In this document: positions 12,851 through 26,065 of the stretch, piece by piece
Numbering within the stretch: position 1 is the first letter of the stretch
Layout of the letters: every line of letters begins with the position of its first letter
NCBI GenBank assembly: GCA_036345935.2
Contig: JADWOT020000006.1
Span: forward strand, 5,769,543 to 5,833,542
DNA length: 64,000 bases
Source: Taenia hydatigena
Taxonomy: Eukaryota; Platyhelminthes; Cestoda; Cyclophyllidea; Taeniidae
Direction of reading: 5' to 3'
The notes under the pieces: generated by a model
Told to the model about the DNA's origin: nothing
What the model saw: only the letters and a program-made list of their open reading frames with translations
Database searches by the model: none
Position numbers and translations under genes: made by a program

Positions 12851-14539
12851 GAATGCCCGCGAATTTTATAATCATACATTAACTAGGACAGAAAGTTTAT
12901 TAAAGCTATTTACACACTATTAACCTTTAAAGTCTACTTTGCAGAATATTACTTTGAAAAGATAACTTTTTAGGCTCTATATGTTATAAACAAACTGGTA
13001 ATAGATCAATGTGAGTAGGGGATACGGAAGAAATGGGAAGTAACGGTGGACTCAAAATACGCACGCTTGGGAAGTGTCAAAAGTAGCTTTGAGGAGCCGC
13101 TGAAAAATTTTCTGGCAGCCGCGGCCTTGACTCCACGCATCCAGCTTGTCCTCCCCATGACGGCACAACCGGCCAGGCAATTAAAGAGAGCCCTTTGAAC
13201 GGGCAGAAAAATAAATCTTCTTAACGCGCTGTATCCGCTGAGTCAAAATGGAGTTAGCAAAATTTTCTCTCATTTGGTATTGTCCTACAATATCGTAAGC
13301 ATAAATCCGCCTTTAAGGCAGACGAAACACAGTAAAGTGCCCGTGGACCTCTAATTTCACTAAGAAAAATGAACATGCTCAGTAGTCAAAGCATTTGATG
13401 GAAAAGGAGTCAATAAGGGAACTTGCAATAAAGAATGATGGACTGTGCGATTGCTTTTCTCTGCCCGGAGGGTGTTGGGAGGTAGATAAGTCCAAATGCA
13501 ATTCCAAAATAAGTTAACCAGGAAGTAAAGGCAACAGGGATATGGCTTAATGAGATCAAGATTGTGATCCAAATTGGGTTGGTTAAAAGTCCTGTGTGGA
13601 GGAATTGTTTTACCCATGATTCTCTTGCCACGCAGCTGACCGCAAAAATGCCCGATTCCATTTTTAGTTATGCATCTGCTGTTTCTGGCTTACTCTTCTT
13701 GGAAATAGCATTATGAGATTCACAGGTTCGGTTCTGCCTTAGCCTGGTCAGTTCTCCTTCGTGCGTGCAGTTCAAGTACCGGTCACCCTTTGCGAAAGTA
13801 GTTGCCGAAAAACAAAATTATGCTCCACGAAGCATTGGATAGCTTCGTTGTGGTATTGTTTTACCAACCACTCCTCCTAACTACCTTATTTCTAGTTCCT
13901 CGCTTTGTTGCCGTCTGCCGTGAAACGATGAGGATGTTATTAGTGGTGGAGATATTTTGGTGGTGACACAATAATCATCTCCATTAGAGATGTTGTGAAG
14001 CTCTCTACAGCCTATTTTTCTTTCCCTAGCGAGTAGCTGACCACAGTCTCCGATGTATATGGTGTTAAAATTATGAGCCCAAACAAACTGCCATTATAAA
14101 TGGCTAAAAGGTCTGAGATGAAGTAGACACCGAGATTGAAGAATCTCCATAGAAGCAGACAACTATTCAGACAAAAAGTTGTTGCCGAAACCCCAGAATC
14201 ATCAATGTCCCATAGAATAAGAACTATATAAAAGATGGAACGTTATTTTATATCCTCACTTTATAGCTGTTTAAGGTATGCTCGAGGTATCGTATGAACA
14301 ACCGCAATAAAATTTGGCGACCCGAGTACGACTCTCACATCACCATCGCACAAGACTGGCGAAGCAGATAAAAAGTAGCCAAAGCATATTAGCGTTTCTT
14401 TGATTCGGTATTCTCTCCTTTAACAACTTAAGGCGCAACTCTAAACCCTTGAATGGCTTGTGTTCCACATTCGCTAAAGAGTCTGCTGACGGGAGTGACA
14501 CTTTCCTAATTTAATGTTTTAATGAATAGGTAAGACTTT
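12851..14539. other. No gene recognised
   Basis: Two overlapping minus-strand frames (13360-13661) are unrecognised. Possible worn R2 text near 13740-13930. Confidence 0.45.
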
Positions 14540-15300
14540 CATTGCCGTTTAACTCTTGGTTTCGGTTACAAGTCACTTTGAGCTCGGTCACTGCACCAGC
14601 GCTAGGCACTACGGCCTCCGATTATGTCAGTAGCTTTCCTTTAATTCGAAGTACTATCCATTCTCATATAATCAGGGAAGTCCCGGAGAGGTGCATTAGT
14701 GAAGGAAGGATATCCATCCCAATTTTTTCTGCTGGAAGATAAATCTTAGAGAGGTGGATTACGTGCATGCACTGTAGATGAGAGGATCAGTGAAGAATCA
14801 GTCAGGAACTAGATCAACCAAATCAACGCTAATCGTGGAAGATTTTAAAAAGTTTGCTACAGGGATACCTAGAAGATGTCAATGGACTAAACACGCGACG
14901 CCTTTTCCACCTCGCTACAGACTGGATAAAATTTAAGTAGACAAACACGGCTGAGAAGCACTATTCCAACAGAGGCATTTAAAGACCGCCCTTCACAAAA
15001 TAGCTCTACTTTTAACTCGGTGTTGCTATGACTAGCGATGGACGTACGAGATGGTCAACACATTCCGCTTTATTAAGCACAGTTTTCATACAGGGCAAAA
15101 CTCCAAATCCAGTGGAATTGTTAAGAAAGATCAGTGTTTTTCGTACAGCACTGACTACGTTGCATTGGCTGACGAGGAAGCTTTTGGAATGCAAGGAAGT
15201 CTGTGTCTTTGGTCAATTATTTGCATAACTCTTGATTTTAACAGGTCATGCGGAGCTCCACCATTGTACCTCTACCAGGCGGATCTGTACTTTGATGATA
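14540..15300 (+). repeat. R1 repeat copy B
   Basis: A module at ~14545-14700 (GTTTAACTCTTGG, then CAGGGAAGTCCCGGAGAGG) is followed by an internal part with GCGACGCCTTTTCCACCTCG (~14897), GACTAGCGATGGACGTACGA (~15031) and CTCCAAATCCAGTGGAATTG (~15101), then by the start of a second module (GCGGAGCTCCACCATTGTAC, ~15250). Copies A, D and C share the TAGCGATGG-type landmark. Confidence 0.6.
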
Positions 15301-17914
15301 CATAGTCTGATCGAAAGCTGTTTATATGACTTAGAGTCCCACTGTAATCGTTCCGGCAGAATAAGCGAAATTTTGAATCAAAGCAGAAACGACTAAGAAA
15401 ATTGATAGAATCACGTTCCGCTGCAGAGTTAAAGAGAGACTGAAAGTGTAGATCACTCCGTGCCAATGCCCTCTTCTTTTTGTTGCCCAAAGGAAACACG
15501 ATTTGTTTTAAAATACCAGTCCCGATCAACATAGTGAGAAGAATTTGCGCGTCCAATTCTAAAAGATTGTAATTGGAGAACCGAAAAAAGACAGAAAGCG
15601 TTTAGCGATGAAATGACGTTTTAAGGACGTCGCCTGCAGACGGGAACCATGGAGTTTCACTTTCACAAAATGCAATAAAACGAGGCAGTAATAGTATTTT
15701 TTGTCGGAAAAACGGAAAATTAGCTGCAGCCTACCTTTTGACGGAATCTTTTTAGGAGAAGAAGGTTTGCTTTTCGTAGAATTTAGCACTCCCTTCGTTA
15801 CTAATTCCAGAGAAGCTAATGTTTAAACGGGACCTTTTGCATGGAGTACCTCCCCGATCACCTTTATGTTCCGCGATGCAGCTACTGAGCCGTTTTTGTA
15901 AGTTGGCTGGATTTGGGACGAATAAGACATTGGATAAGGTTTTGTTCAATCTTACATTCTACCCGTCGACCTTAAGCACTGTCGGCGAAATGGGCTCCTC
16001 CTGTCTGCTTAAAATAAAAAACTCCTCACTTCCTCCTGACTTCTTGACAAGTGGAAGTTGATCACATTTGTAGATCATTGCTAACAATTTGCATGCGTAC
16101 AGAGGCACGGATAGCTGTCGCCAGAATGCCAACAAATCCCGGCACACTCCTCGTAGCTAGAACCGCTCTTTAAAAGATGTCAGTGATTTTGGTGCAGCCC
16201 GTTCATCACTTAATGCAAAAGTGCTAAGAGAAAACACACATTTGAAATTTTCAAAACGCTTAGAGCCTTTCTATCGAAGTTTTGGCAGATGTTTTTAAAT
16301 TTTTGTCAAAATTGACTGCGATTTTTGAAGAGCCGTTGGAGAGGGCAAGCAAAGGCTTGTCATAAGGCTGTTTTGTCTCAATAAAAGTTGTTAAATCGAT
16401 CATATTTGGCCCCTTCATTATCTGATCACAAAGAAGCGGCTTTGAATTCCGCCGCATGTATTCATAAAAGCACGATCACAGTCGACAACTGCTCTGATTT
16501 TAATCACTGAATCCTAAAACTTAGTATGGCGAAAATGGCATAGACTGCAGATGAGATAATCTGTGACTAGCTTTAAAAGAAGGGTTGAAAGTGATGCCTG
16601 CTTTTGACGAATTCCTCTGTTCCGTGTTCAGTAAAAATGTCATTAACAACTAGTCGTATTAAAAAATTATTCAGAAAAGCCTATTACGATCGAGATGTCC
16701 ACGGTACCTGCATTAAGGCATTAATTGTATATACTCGAAACACCATTTTCACCTCTCTACTGGCTGGAATGAACTTAGGTGGATGTATGGCTGGGTAGCA
16801 TTGAAATGAGAGCGATTGAAATTCGGAATGATCAACGCATTTTTCTTCTCCTTAATACAGTTTTCAAACATGGCAAAACTTTGGGCCCAGCAAAATTGCC
16901 ACGAGGAATCAGTGATGTGACAGTCAGATCCCTCTGACTTACATGCGGATTTGACGACTGGTACTTCCCTTGACAGCAAATCCTCCAAGTAATACCAACT
17001 GTAGCCAGTCCGTCTCTATGTCGACAGTACAAGTTCCGATCTGGTATTATAAAGTCTTCCGGCTTCAGCTACAAATAAGCTGTACTAGATTAGTAGTACG
17101 TGACGGAAGAAAGTAGAAAAAAAATTAAATTGTGAAAATTTGAAGACTTTTAGAGCTCAAAGGTTATGCGAGTCAGTGATGTTTTATGTATGGAAGGCAG
17201 GGGTGCCTTGTTCTGCAGGACTTATTTTAAACAGAAATACGGCTAATTTTGATGATATTTTATGCAAATTTATAGGTAACCCGTACTATTTTTTCCGCCA
17301 CATCATAAAGCGGTAATGACATCCAACTCGAAAGGCCTGGCATGGCAAGGGTAATAAAAGGCAGTAAGGAAGAGGGAATAATATTTAAACTTTTAGTCCA
17401 TTTAGTCAAAAATGAAGTCTTGATTGCCCACTTCAACACACTCAAATATGTGTGCACTAGCTAGCACAAAGGCAGTAAAGCTAATAACTTTTAAATGGAA
17501 TGAGTGGAGCGTTGCCTTCTTAAGGTCAACTTCCGATGCAATCTGTCCTCCACAAAGCATTTTCCAAAACAGTGCACAAACATGCAAACTTAAAAGGACA
17601 TTTTTGACAGATTAATAAGCACCACTTAAGTGAAAATGTTAACGCTAAACCACGATTAAGGCATCGGGATGTCATCGGAATTGCAAGCGCCTTTTTTACT
17701 GTTTAAACAGTCACTAGTTGTAAGTTGTTGTAGCTCTCCAAGCCTTCTCTACAAACAAAAGAAGTCGTAATATTGCAGTCGACGTACAGAAGGACTGCGG
17801 GGCTACTGGCATGGTCAGAAGGCTATGTCCTCCAGTGGCAGTTCCATCTGAAATCAAAAAGGAAGAGGTTAGCAAATCAATAAAGTAACACCGAGCCACC
17901 ATTTCCTTTTGGTG
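15301..17914. other. No gene recognised outside the R1 fragment
   Basis: Many 60-95 codon frames on both strands, none with a known motif. Confidence 0.5.
16800..17045 (+). repeat. R1 internal fragment
   Basis: Contains GAGAGCGATTG, then ACAGTTTTCAAACATGGCAA and ACTTTGGGCCCAGCAAAATT, aligned to the ACAGTTTTCATACAGGGC and CTCCAAATCCAGTGGAATTG part of copy B. No flanking module recognised. Confidence 0.45.
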
Positions 17915-18505
17915 TGGTCCTCGTTGTTTCCCTTGGTTAACCCTCCGCGCAACCCATCACAATTTAGTTGACACTGTACGAGAAACACCACCCACAAAAC
18001 AACCACACCAGTCACCGAAGTTGCGTGCAGCTAAGAAAGTTATCGGAATGCAGTGTCACTGACTCCTCTTTTCAAATCTACTAAGTCTGGAGTTTCGACC
18101 TGTTTGTAAATTGTATTGGAGGAAAGGAAACGTGTACTAGCCATAGCTAGCAGTCAGTAAAGAACATTGGTTAAGATAGTTTCGAGGATAAGGTTTCGCG
18201 TCTGCTCCTTCTTGTCACTTCGATCTCACCCCAGTGCTGTCCAGGTGTCCACTTTCTGGACATTTTGTTACATTCATAACTAACTTTTTTGGTGATGCAC
18301 GACCTGCGTCACTTCACTTGTTAAGATTATTACTCTGCAACACGAGACTAAAATTTCGTCAATGTGGACGTCGTTTTTAACCCTTCTGGCAGGGATTGCC
18401 GCCGAACCTCCCATCGGCTGCGTATGGCCTTCCCCTGCCACGCTGAGATCAGGTTCGATTTCCACTGTCACTAATGCAGATACTCGGGTCTTCCCTGAAG
18501 ACGAA
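17915..18505 (+). repeat. R2 repeat, copy 3
   Basis: Landmarks: CACCAGTCACCGAAGTTGCG (~18007), CTGTTTGTAAATTGTATTGG (~18100), CAACACGAGACTAAAATTTC (~18338) and ATGTGGACGTCGTTTTTAAC (~18361), in the same order as copies 1 and 2. Confidence 0.55.
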
Positions 18506-21500
18506 AAAGGACAACACTAGGGCCGAATTATGTATTGCTAACACACTGATTAAATAAGGGCAACTAATGCAACTCAGATGCCAAAGTGGAGTGTTCAACA
18601 TATCATAGAGCTTTCATTGAAAAGTTAAGTCTCGAAACCAAGCATTCTATTGTACCAAGAGTGATTAATTTAATGTTTTTTTATAAAAACATGTCACTGA
18701 AATGGTTTGATGCAATCAGCTATAGCAAGCTGGCACTTATCCGTGACGCCAGGCTCAAGTAGGGCAATGGGATTGTTGCCCCAATTTGACACTGATAACA
18801 AGCATAAAAAGAAAAAACTCATACGTTTTCATGATTATAGCCCTTTTCGAAAGTGTGGTGGTTCCCGCTTTTTTCTACCAGGCCCAACAACGCTTTATTC
18901 GACTCCGCATTTGCGTACTTAAAACTCATCATCGCGCAAAACCGACAAGGATTGATGTTGTATGCACATAAAACGCTTTGTTCCTCCCCAAAAGGAAATA
19001 ATAAAACTTTTTTTTTCCAAAAAAAGCACGACTCGAATTAATCGAGTTAGTGAAAAGGGCACCCATAAAATGGCACGAAGACTCATTTTTTTTGCAAGCA
19101 AGCACATCTAATCGTGATAAATTTGGATAAAACATAGTTGCTTTATCCGGGAGGAAAAGCAAAACCTGCGCAAATTGATGTGCATATTTCGGGCCTAAAT
19201 GCTGCTCCATAGAAAAAGTAAAAAACAAATGGAAAAAGATATCCGTATAGCTCGTCAAGGCGGAGATTAGAATGTAAAACAATAGCACGATTAGAGCGTG
19301 TACTGTCCACACCACAATCAGCCTGACCATCGCATTCTTTATGACGATGTGACCTTAATATTTTTGGAATGCTTAATGGCCACATCTTAAGGTCGCCCGT
19401 ACACAACAAGCTGGGGATAGTAGGGCTTCAAGACTCCTGCCACAATACTCGGGCTTGGGCCTACTGTTATGGTCTGGTATAAAGGCTGGAGCACACAAAT
19501 GGACTCTTCACCATTTCTAAGAGTTAAACAAACATTTATAGCATTGCAAAGATGTTTAACTTGGACTAATGTGAGGGTTAAATTATGTGACTGACATATC
19601 CATAAATCATTGTGGCCATTAGCTCCCCAATTATGCACTCTGGATTAGAAGAAGCAGGCCTCCCTACACAGTGCACAACAATCACTTTCAATGCCCGGAA
19701 GTGGACTCCCGCACTGATTGCAGTATCGCCACGAGAAATAGTCAGGACATACTCACTCCATCCTTCCGCCTTCTCCTAACTGATTAACCGCAATTTTTGT
19801 AGTTGTAGTCATGTGGAGTGGGCATAACTGATGTGGTTTTTTGATAAGGTCATGTTGTCAGGATTACTTTGCCCCTTTTGTGCTATGGGGGAAATGCCCC
19901 GATTGGAGGCCAAAAGACCTCCATTAGATGCATGCCCAAGGGGTAGTATTGCATTTAAACGAGATCACTGAGGCATGAAGTTAATGCGTCCTTTCACCAT
20001 GAAGTCTTAGCATCAACAGGAGACATGGGCTTTGTACCTAAACGAGCACAAATATGCATTTATTTAGGCGCATAAACAAATCGTGAGTGGTAATGAAGAT
20101 AAGCTATTTTGTAGATTGTCCGACTCTTTTACATGGCTTAAATTTTAGCTGTGACATTTTGGGTAGGCTGCGCTGTTTCGATCTCTAAGTGAATGCCATT
20201 CGAATCGGTTCAAAAACCCCAACTATCTTCCAGGGCGATATGGCGAGAGAGGTGGAGGTGAAGAACGCGCATCCGACTTACTCCTTTACAAAATGAGGCA
20301 AGAGATGAAGAGAGTCATGTTTTTAAATAAATTGTTGCCTACTTCAAATAACATTTAGCGTAATAAAACGTCCTAAGGGGACAAAAATAATTTTACTTCT
20401 GCTTGGAACGGAAGTTCTCCTCTAACCCAATAATGCTCAGTCTCAGTGGGTAGAGTTAAGAATCATTTCACTGGCAATGTTCCATTGCCACAGAACGGAA
20501 AAATTTTCGCCTCCAATAGGTGGAGAGGGAGAAGAAATTTTATATGGTTAAGGACTTATTGCTGAGTGGTCATTTGACAAAGACCTGTCATTTCCTTAAT
20601 GCGTGTAACAAAGTGACAACCACGTTGTAAACAATGCTGCAGTGATAAATCACCTTATGGATTAAATCTAGTCTTGAATTGTCTAAAAAACCTCCCTAAT
20701 TTTGTTCTTTTTTCGTCCCGAAATCTTTCTCAATTAAAACTCCTGAGGATTAAGTGTTGACGCCACACCGTAGACTACCGCGTCTGGTTCAACAACCCAA
20801 CTGAGGAAGAATTTTTCGAGACACTTGGGAGAAAAGTGGAGACTATGCAAAGCACTGGAACTTATGGCAGAGCCATGTAATTTTCAAAGCGACAGAAATT
20901 CGACAACCAATTTTTAGTACCGGAGTGTTGTACAGATTACACCTCTGTGTTTTAAAAGGAGAAAAAATAAGTTCATTTGAAAAGAAATGTCAATCAGCAA
21001 TGCTGAAGATAGTATGGACTGCAAACAATCACTCAACAGTGGGAAAGTCGCACTTTTTCCCATTTAGCATTCCGTCCGAGCATACAGTTACCAACACCAC
21101 ACAACATGATGCTTTGAGAAGGCGGTAAGGGAAAAGGGGAAAAGAGAAGCGCAATCCAACGCCTCGTGCGGTGTGAAGAGAGAGCGAGAGCGTGAGAGGG
21201 AGAGGGAGAGAAGAAGAAGAAGAAGAAGAATCAACGCCTTCCTCTGCAGTCGGCTTTTCGCTAATCATCGACCAGCAAGGATGGAGGCCATCCCAAAGAA
21301 GGAGATGTCGGGTTGTAATGTAAACACACGCACACAGAAAGAAAACTTGCACAAAATTACAGACAACAAGGAAGCTAGACTTCGTTCGGTTTTAATTAGG
21401 GAAGTGTTCTCCGTCTAATTTGTGTTTTGGCACAATTTTGTGATAAAGTTGATTGGCCAATTTGGGCGAAAAAATGCCACGTTTTGGACAGTTGCAGAGC

Positions 21501-22864
21501 TGCAACATCCACCTTTAGTGTCTGGCGCAATTTTCACTACCTCTTAACCAGTTATTGTAGCTATTTTTTTTTGGAATTTAAAAGTCGTAAATTGTTGTAA
21601 CTGGGAGCAGGAAACTTGCCTTTCAGCTAATTTTCATCTGCAAGATTATTTACTAGGACATTTCTACTTCCCAATCACCTTAAAGCTTTACTTCACTTCT
21701 TCATGGCCCATTAAGTTGTGCTTTACGTCCACCAGACGCTTAAATAAATCGTTCTATTTCTTAAAGTTTTAAGGTCTTTTTATCCACCCCTGACAGTTGA
21801 AAATTGAAATAATGGTGCCTTTAGATTTTCATGAAATCGCGGAGCATCCACTTCATTGAGATAAGCAAAAAAAGGGAAAAAACTTACCTTCTACGCGGTG
21901 CATACCGCTGTTTTGTACGATACATCGCCTGTTGGGACACTTCCTTAGTGTTTTTGGAGCTCGAGGACTTGTTGTAGGCAAAGAAGGAAGGTAAAGCCCT
22001 TAACCCATCTGTTGCACGAAGCTGGAGAGTAAGGTTGCTCGACTAACCTCCTTCTCCGTCACTCCAACAGCTAAGATCCACGGGAATGCATAAAGCATGC
22101 ATCAGTCTGGGCTTGCAAACCGAGTGGGCTTCCATTACTCCGAACGGATGTCCACTAACCTGGGTTAGAGACATGAAGTGAAGGGTACACAAGAGGCACT
22201 GCTACTGAGTGTTCCATTTCCTTCACTTCGTGAGTTAGTAAGTGGCTAGTCCATGCAATTAATTCGCACACACTCAGCCCTGTCTTAGTGATTACCTTCA
22301 TCTGTTTGATACTAAACCAACGGACGCAATTTTAGGCATGACTTGTTTTAATCGCCAGAGGGGACTTTCCACCTAGGCCCGTCGACGTTTAAAACCGAAG
22401 TTATCACTATAATCATCTTCGCCTCCCTTACTTTTTCAAATGCAAATTTTGAATGCTTAATACATCCCAGTGTTTTTGCACCTAGTAGCAGACGTTGTAG
22501 CAATTTTTGTGCAAATACACAAATCATAATTTTGAGAGGGAGAAGTAAAACTAAAGAAGTCAATGATTTGGATGATTGATAAGGCAGTTATAACTGTAGG
22601 TGAAAAGGATGTCGTGCTAGTGGATTATCTTAATGCGATGGGTCATTTAGGCTTCGTAAAATGTTAGCGCTACCTCTTATCAGGGAAACGGAGGTTTTTT
22701 TGCACAGATGCTATCGGGACTAGAGTGTGACAAGCCAGTTTTAGTAGTACGGGTGCCTGATTTTGTTGTTAAAATGTCTATCAACTGTCACATTTTTAAT
22801 ATAAAATGCGCCTAATTTTCAACCACTAATGCACTGTAATCTTTTGATCATTCGATCCAACATA
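18506..22864. other. No gene recognised
   Basis: The longest frame (18929-19330, minus, 133 codons) is hydrophobic at its start but matches nothing I know and lies over AT-rich runs. The GA microsatellite at 21.2 kb is the only clear feature. Confidence 0.5.
21175..21230 (+). repeat. GA/GAA microsatellite
   Basis: An impure purine tract: GAGAGAGCGAGAG..., then (GAGAGG), then a run of (AAG/GAA) triplets. The open frames reading Arg/Glu runs here come from the tract. Confidence 0.85.
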
Positions 22865-23770
22865 GTGGTTGCTTTGGGTGGTATGACCTCCAGTCCTTCT
22901 CCACCTCGGTACTGCATGTTTTATTCTTACATTATGCCTTCAGGAAAGAGTAAAAGCACCAAATTGGTGGCAGAATAATGCAAATCCACTCTTAAAGAAC
23001 TCTTACACTGACTCCTACTGCTAAAATGGCAAACATTAATGCAACGGCGGAAGGACGTGTGCTGTGGATTGGAGGATCTGTGACGTTGTCCAACAGAGGG
23101 GTTGAGAATGACGTCTATCTTCGACTACTGCTCCAGTTCCGTGTTCTTCAAGAAGGCTATTGAGAACCGAAGCGGATCTGGCGGAGGCCATGATTTACCC
23201 TAAGTACGATTGTTACAAAGATGTCTACGCGACGCTTTCCCTACTTCTCCACTAGCTAGCTGAGTAGCACCAGAGTGAGAACAAAGTAGCAAGGACGAGC
23301 GGAAGCAAAACTTTGCCTCCAAGAGGATTTGAACCCCACCCTTGCTTAAATGATTGCTTGTAGGCCAATGTTCTTGCAACTAGTGATGGACAGCGAGTTT
23401 CTCCTTCCCTCAACACAGTTCCCAAAAAGACCAAATTCCCAGACTCAGTAGAATTGCTGTCAGATATGCTTCAAGTTGAGCGCAAATGCGATGACTGGTG
23501 CAGATTTTTCGTGGGTGTTTTTGTTTGTAAGCAGTGAAGGCCAAAGGCTGCACTCGAGATGATGCTCAAAAATGGAGAAGCTGTAAAACACCTTGACAAT
23601 TTGTTTTACTCTCAATGCTAACTACATGGGCAAGTACAAGGCTCCGCTTTTGCACTTTTGCTAGGCCAGTAGCCCCCAGCCCATCTTCACCTTCATAATA
23701 CACGTTCAGCACAAAATTATACGCCTTCATTTGTCTTCAGAAACGTCTCGGGGCGCTGCATTATGATAAA
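22865..23770 (+). repeat. R1 repeat copy C, with tRNA-like segment
   Basis: A diverged first module (~22870-22975: CAGTCCTTCTCCACCTCGGT, CAGGAAAGAG) is followed by an internal part with CCAGTTCCGTGTTCTTCAAG (~23130), CGCGACGCTTTCCCTACTTC (~23227), ACTAGTGATGGACA (~23380) and CCCAGACTCAGTAGAATTGC (~23437), then by the second module (~23640-23770: GCTCCGCTTTTGCACTTTTG, CGTCTCGGGGCGCTGCATTA). The minus strand at about 23305-23380 resembles a tRNA. Confidence 0.6.
23305..23380 (-). other. tRNA-like segment inside R1 copy C
   Basis: On the minus strand the order is TAGTTGCAAGAACATTGG, then CCTACAA, then GCAATCA, then GGGGTTCAAATCCT. This resembles a tRNA D-arm/box A, an anticodon stem-loop (ATTGG / CCTACAA / GCAAT) and a T-arm/box B (GGTTCAAATCC). 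I do not see a complete acceptor stem and the fold is imperfect, so it is more like a SINE head or tRNA fossil than a working tRNA. Copy A keeps only a degraded equivalent. Confidence 0.4.
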
Positions 23771-25164
23771 TCTGCGAAAGCGGATAAATAACATAACTAA
23801 ATGGCCCGTTTTGTTCCAAAAAAGTGTGATAACATCCTCGCAATAGTTAATCAGACCGTAAAACTACTATGCGTTAAGTTGATAGGCATAAAATACAAAG
23901 CTTTGGATTACATAGCCTGATAAAAGAAAGTATATAAAATGCAATCTGCTGCTATGGGGCGTCATTAAGACATGCGGACAAACATACATCCTACTTGTGT
24001 ACTAGCAAAATCCTCCAACTTAAAGACATTTGGCGCCTTCATCCTCATTTAAATACGCCTGATTGTGGTGCGACAACAGCTAATTTTGCCTTCGCTGACT
24101 CGTATTCTGGTCCAATGTTCCAAGAGGGAATCGGACAAAGCTTTATGCACTAAACGCACATTTGTCCGTTCTAAATCGTACTGCCCATCAAATCGAGGGC
24201 TTATAAAAGTGGAAATACTTCTTGAAAAGAACTTTCTGAGCAATTTGCTGCAATTAAGTCTTTCCCAATTAAGGCAGAAAATGAAAGGAATGAAATTTTT
24301 TCGGGGTCAAAAACCTACTGCATATCTTAGCTGAACACATTAAGTTGGATAAAATTCGTGCAAAACTTAATCCAAAAATGGGGCAGTATTTTTTTGCTCC
24401 ACTTCTACCAAAAACTGAAGGTGGGCTGCCGATGGTGGTATTTATCAAGTTATGCAGGTTTGATACATTTTTTCCCAGGTATCATAAACCACTTACGAGG
24501 AAAGGCCAAATTACAAGGTCACAAAATTATTGTAATTGGCACCCAGCACCAGCACCAGCCCAACAGTAGGAGTGAAAGAGAGCCGTGCTTTTGGGCGCCG
24601 TACCAAATCAGCTTTGTAACGTAATATCAAGTACATGCAGCATAGCACATGATGCTTATACAAAAGACATTGTCACATCACATACAAGTAATGTCGTTTG
24701 GCCTAGACACACTATCTGCAAAATACACCGATCTGGAGGAATGGAAACCTCTGAGGCGCCTAGGCCAGCGTCACTTCTGCGTACGCGTACATGCACCCTA
24801 TGTATGTATTTGTATAGAAAAAAACCTGACATACAATATAATGCATAAAAAAGGAGCGGTTGAAATGTACAACAGGGATTTGAAGGAGCTGAGGAAGCTA
24901 GAGAAGGAGAGGAGAGAAAGACACAAATGTTCTCTACCGAATCCACGCTTCCGCGTCATGTGCCTGTATAACCTGTAAGACAAAAAAAAGCGTCCAAAAA
25001 TTGAGGCGCGCAAAGTTGGGTGACAAGTGTCAGAGGTGGCTGCGAACTAGAGACGCTAGTTAGCAGACACTATCCCATCCACTAACTGTGTGATAAAATG
25101 TTTTATTTTTTGAACGTGATGCTTTGGTTGTGTGTTCAGCGCTGCGTTTTGGCTACGCGAGCAC
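23771..25164. other. No gene recognised
   Basis: Overlapping frames of 60-109 codons at 24.05-25.0 kb on both strands have no family resemblance. A short CAGCAC repeat occurs near 24545. Confidence 0.45.
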
Positions 25165-26065
25165 TTTGGACCCCACCTTAGTGCTTCCGCGAAGCAGTGT
25201 GACCTCGAGGCTACACCAGTAGACCCTTCAGCCCCACCATTGTGACTTTTCGACTTCAGGAAATGCCTAACGCACCACATTGGTGAGAGTGAAAAGCAAA
25301 CTCTATCATAAGAGACAATCAACCTGATTTTTACTGGGGATTCTGTGGCAATCCTTAATACATGAAATGGAAATGACGGCCACTCCCGGTACGTATCCTA
25401 AACCCGTGATCTGTGAGGATGTTATTAACGGTTGAAGCGACACGAGCTATAAACCATTTGAATAGTATGTCACGGATATGTCAGCGGTGATGGCATAAAG
25501 ATGTCAAAGAAGGGAGCGCACGATGTTGCCTCTACCTCTAATAGCTGGATAGAACCCTAACAGGTACAACTGAACAGCACAACAAAGTGGCAGGGAGGAT
25601 TAATTGCTAAACCTTATTATTACAACTAGCGATGGGCATACGGGGTGGGCAGCACATTTCTCCTTCTCCCATCACACTTCTTAAACAGGATGGGACTCCA
25701 GATTCAGCGAATTTGCTAAGGGGAGGTAATTGACTTTGAGCTTAAATATCTGGCCAGCTGGACACGATTTTGATGGTTTACACAGTTGTTTCGTGGGTGA
25801 CTTTGTCTGCATAGCATCAGCTACTTTGTGTTGGCCTGCGTAGGAGCTAGACTAAAAAAGCGACGGGGAAAGCACTCAAAAAAGAGGAGAGGGGAGCGAT
25901 GCAGTGTTTTTATTATTTGTTTAACTTTTTATTTTAGTTTTAAGGGCACTTAAGACTTCGAGATTGTGCTTCCGTCGAGCGGCAATGCATATCCTGCACC
26001 AGTATTATTCCTCCTTTTTAACTTCAGAAAGGACTGGAGGCGCTACGTGAACTCCTTCCAATTTC
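25165..26065 (+). repeat. R1 repeat copy D
   Basis: A first module (~25165-25285: CAGCCCCACCATTGTGACTT, CACCACATTGGTG), then an internal part with CCCGTGATCTGTGAGGATGT (~25406), CAACTAGCGATGGGCATACG (~25623) and GACTCCAGATTCAGCGAATT (~25694), then a second module (~25925-26060: CTTCCGTCGAGCGGCAATGC, CTTCAGAAAGGACTGGAGGC). Spacing between the modules is about 760 bp. Confidence 0.6.

Noticed and set aside
18929..19330. A 133-codon minus frame with a hydrophobic start, considered as a membrane protein.
   Set aside because: Overlapping frames of similar length, A/T runs inside it and no recognisable motif; chance is likely.
21029..21418. Frames on both strands with Arg/Glu or Ser/Leu runs.
   Set aside because: Generated by the GA/GAA microsatellite.
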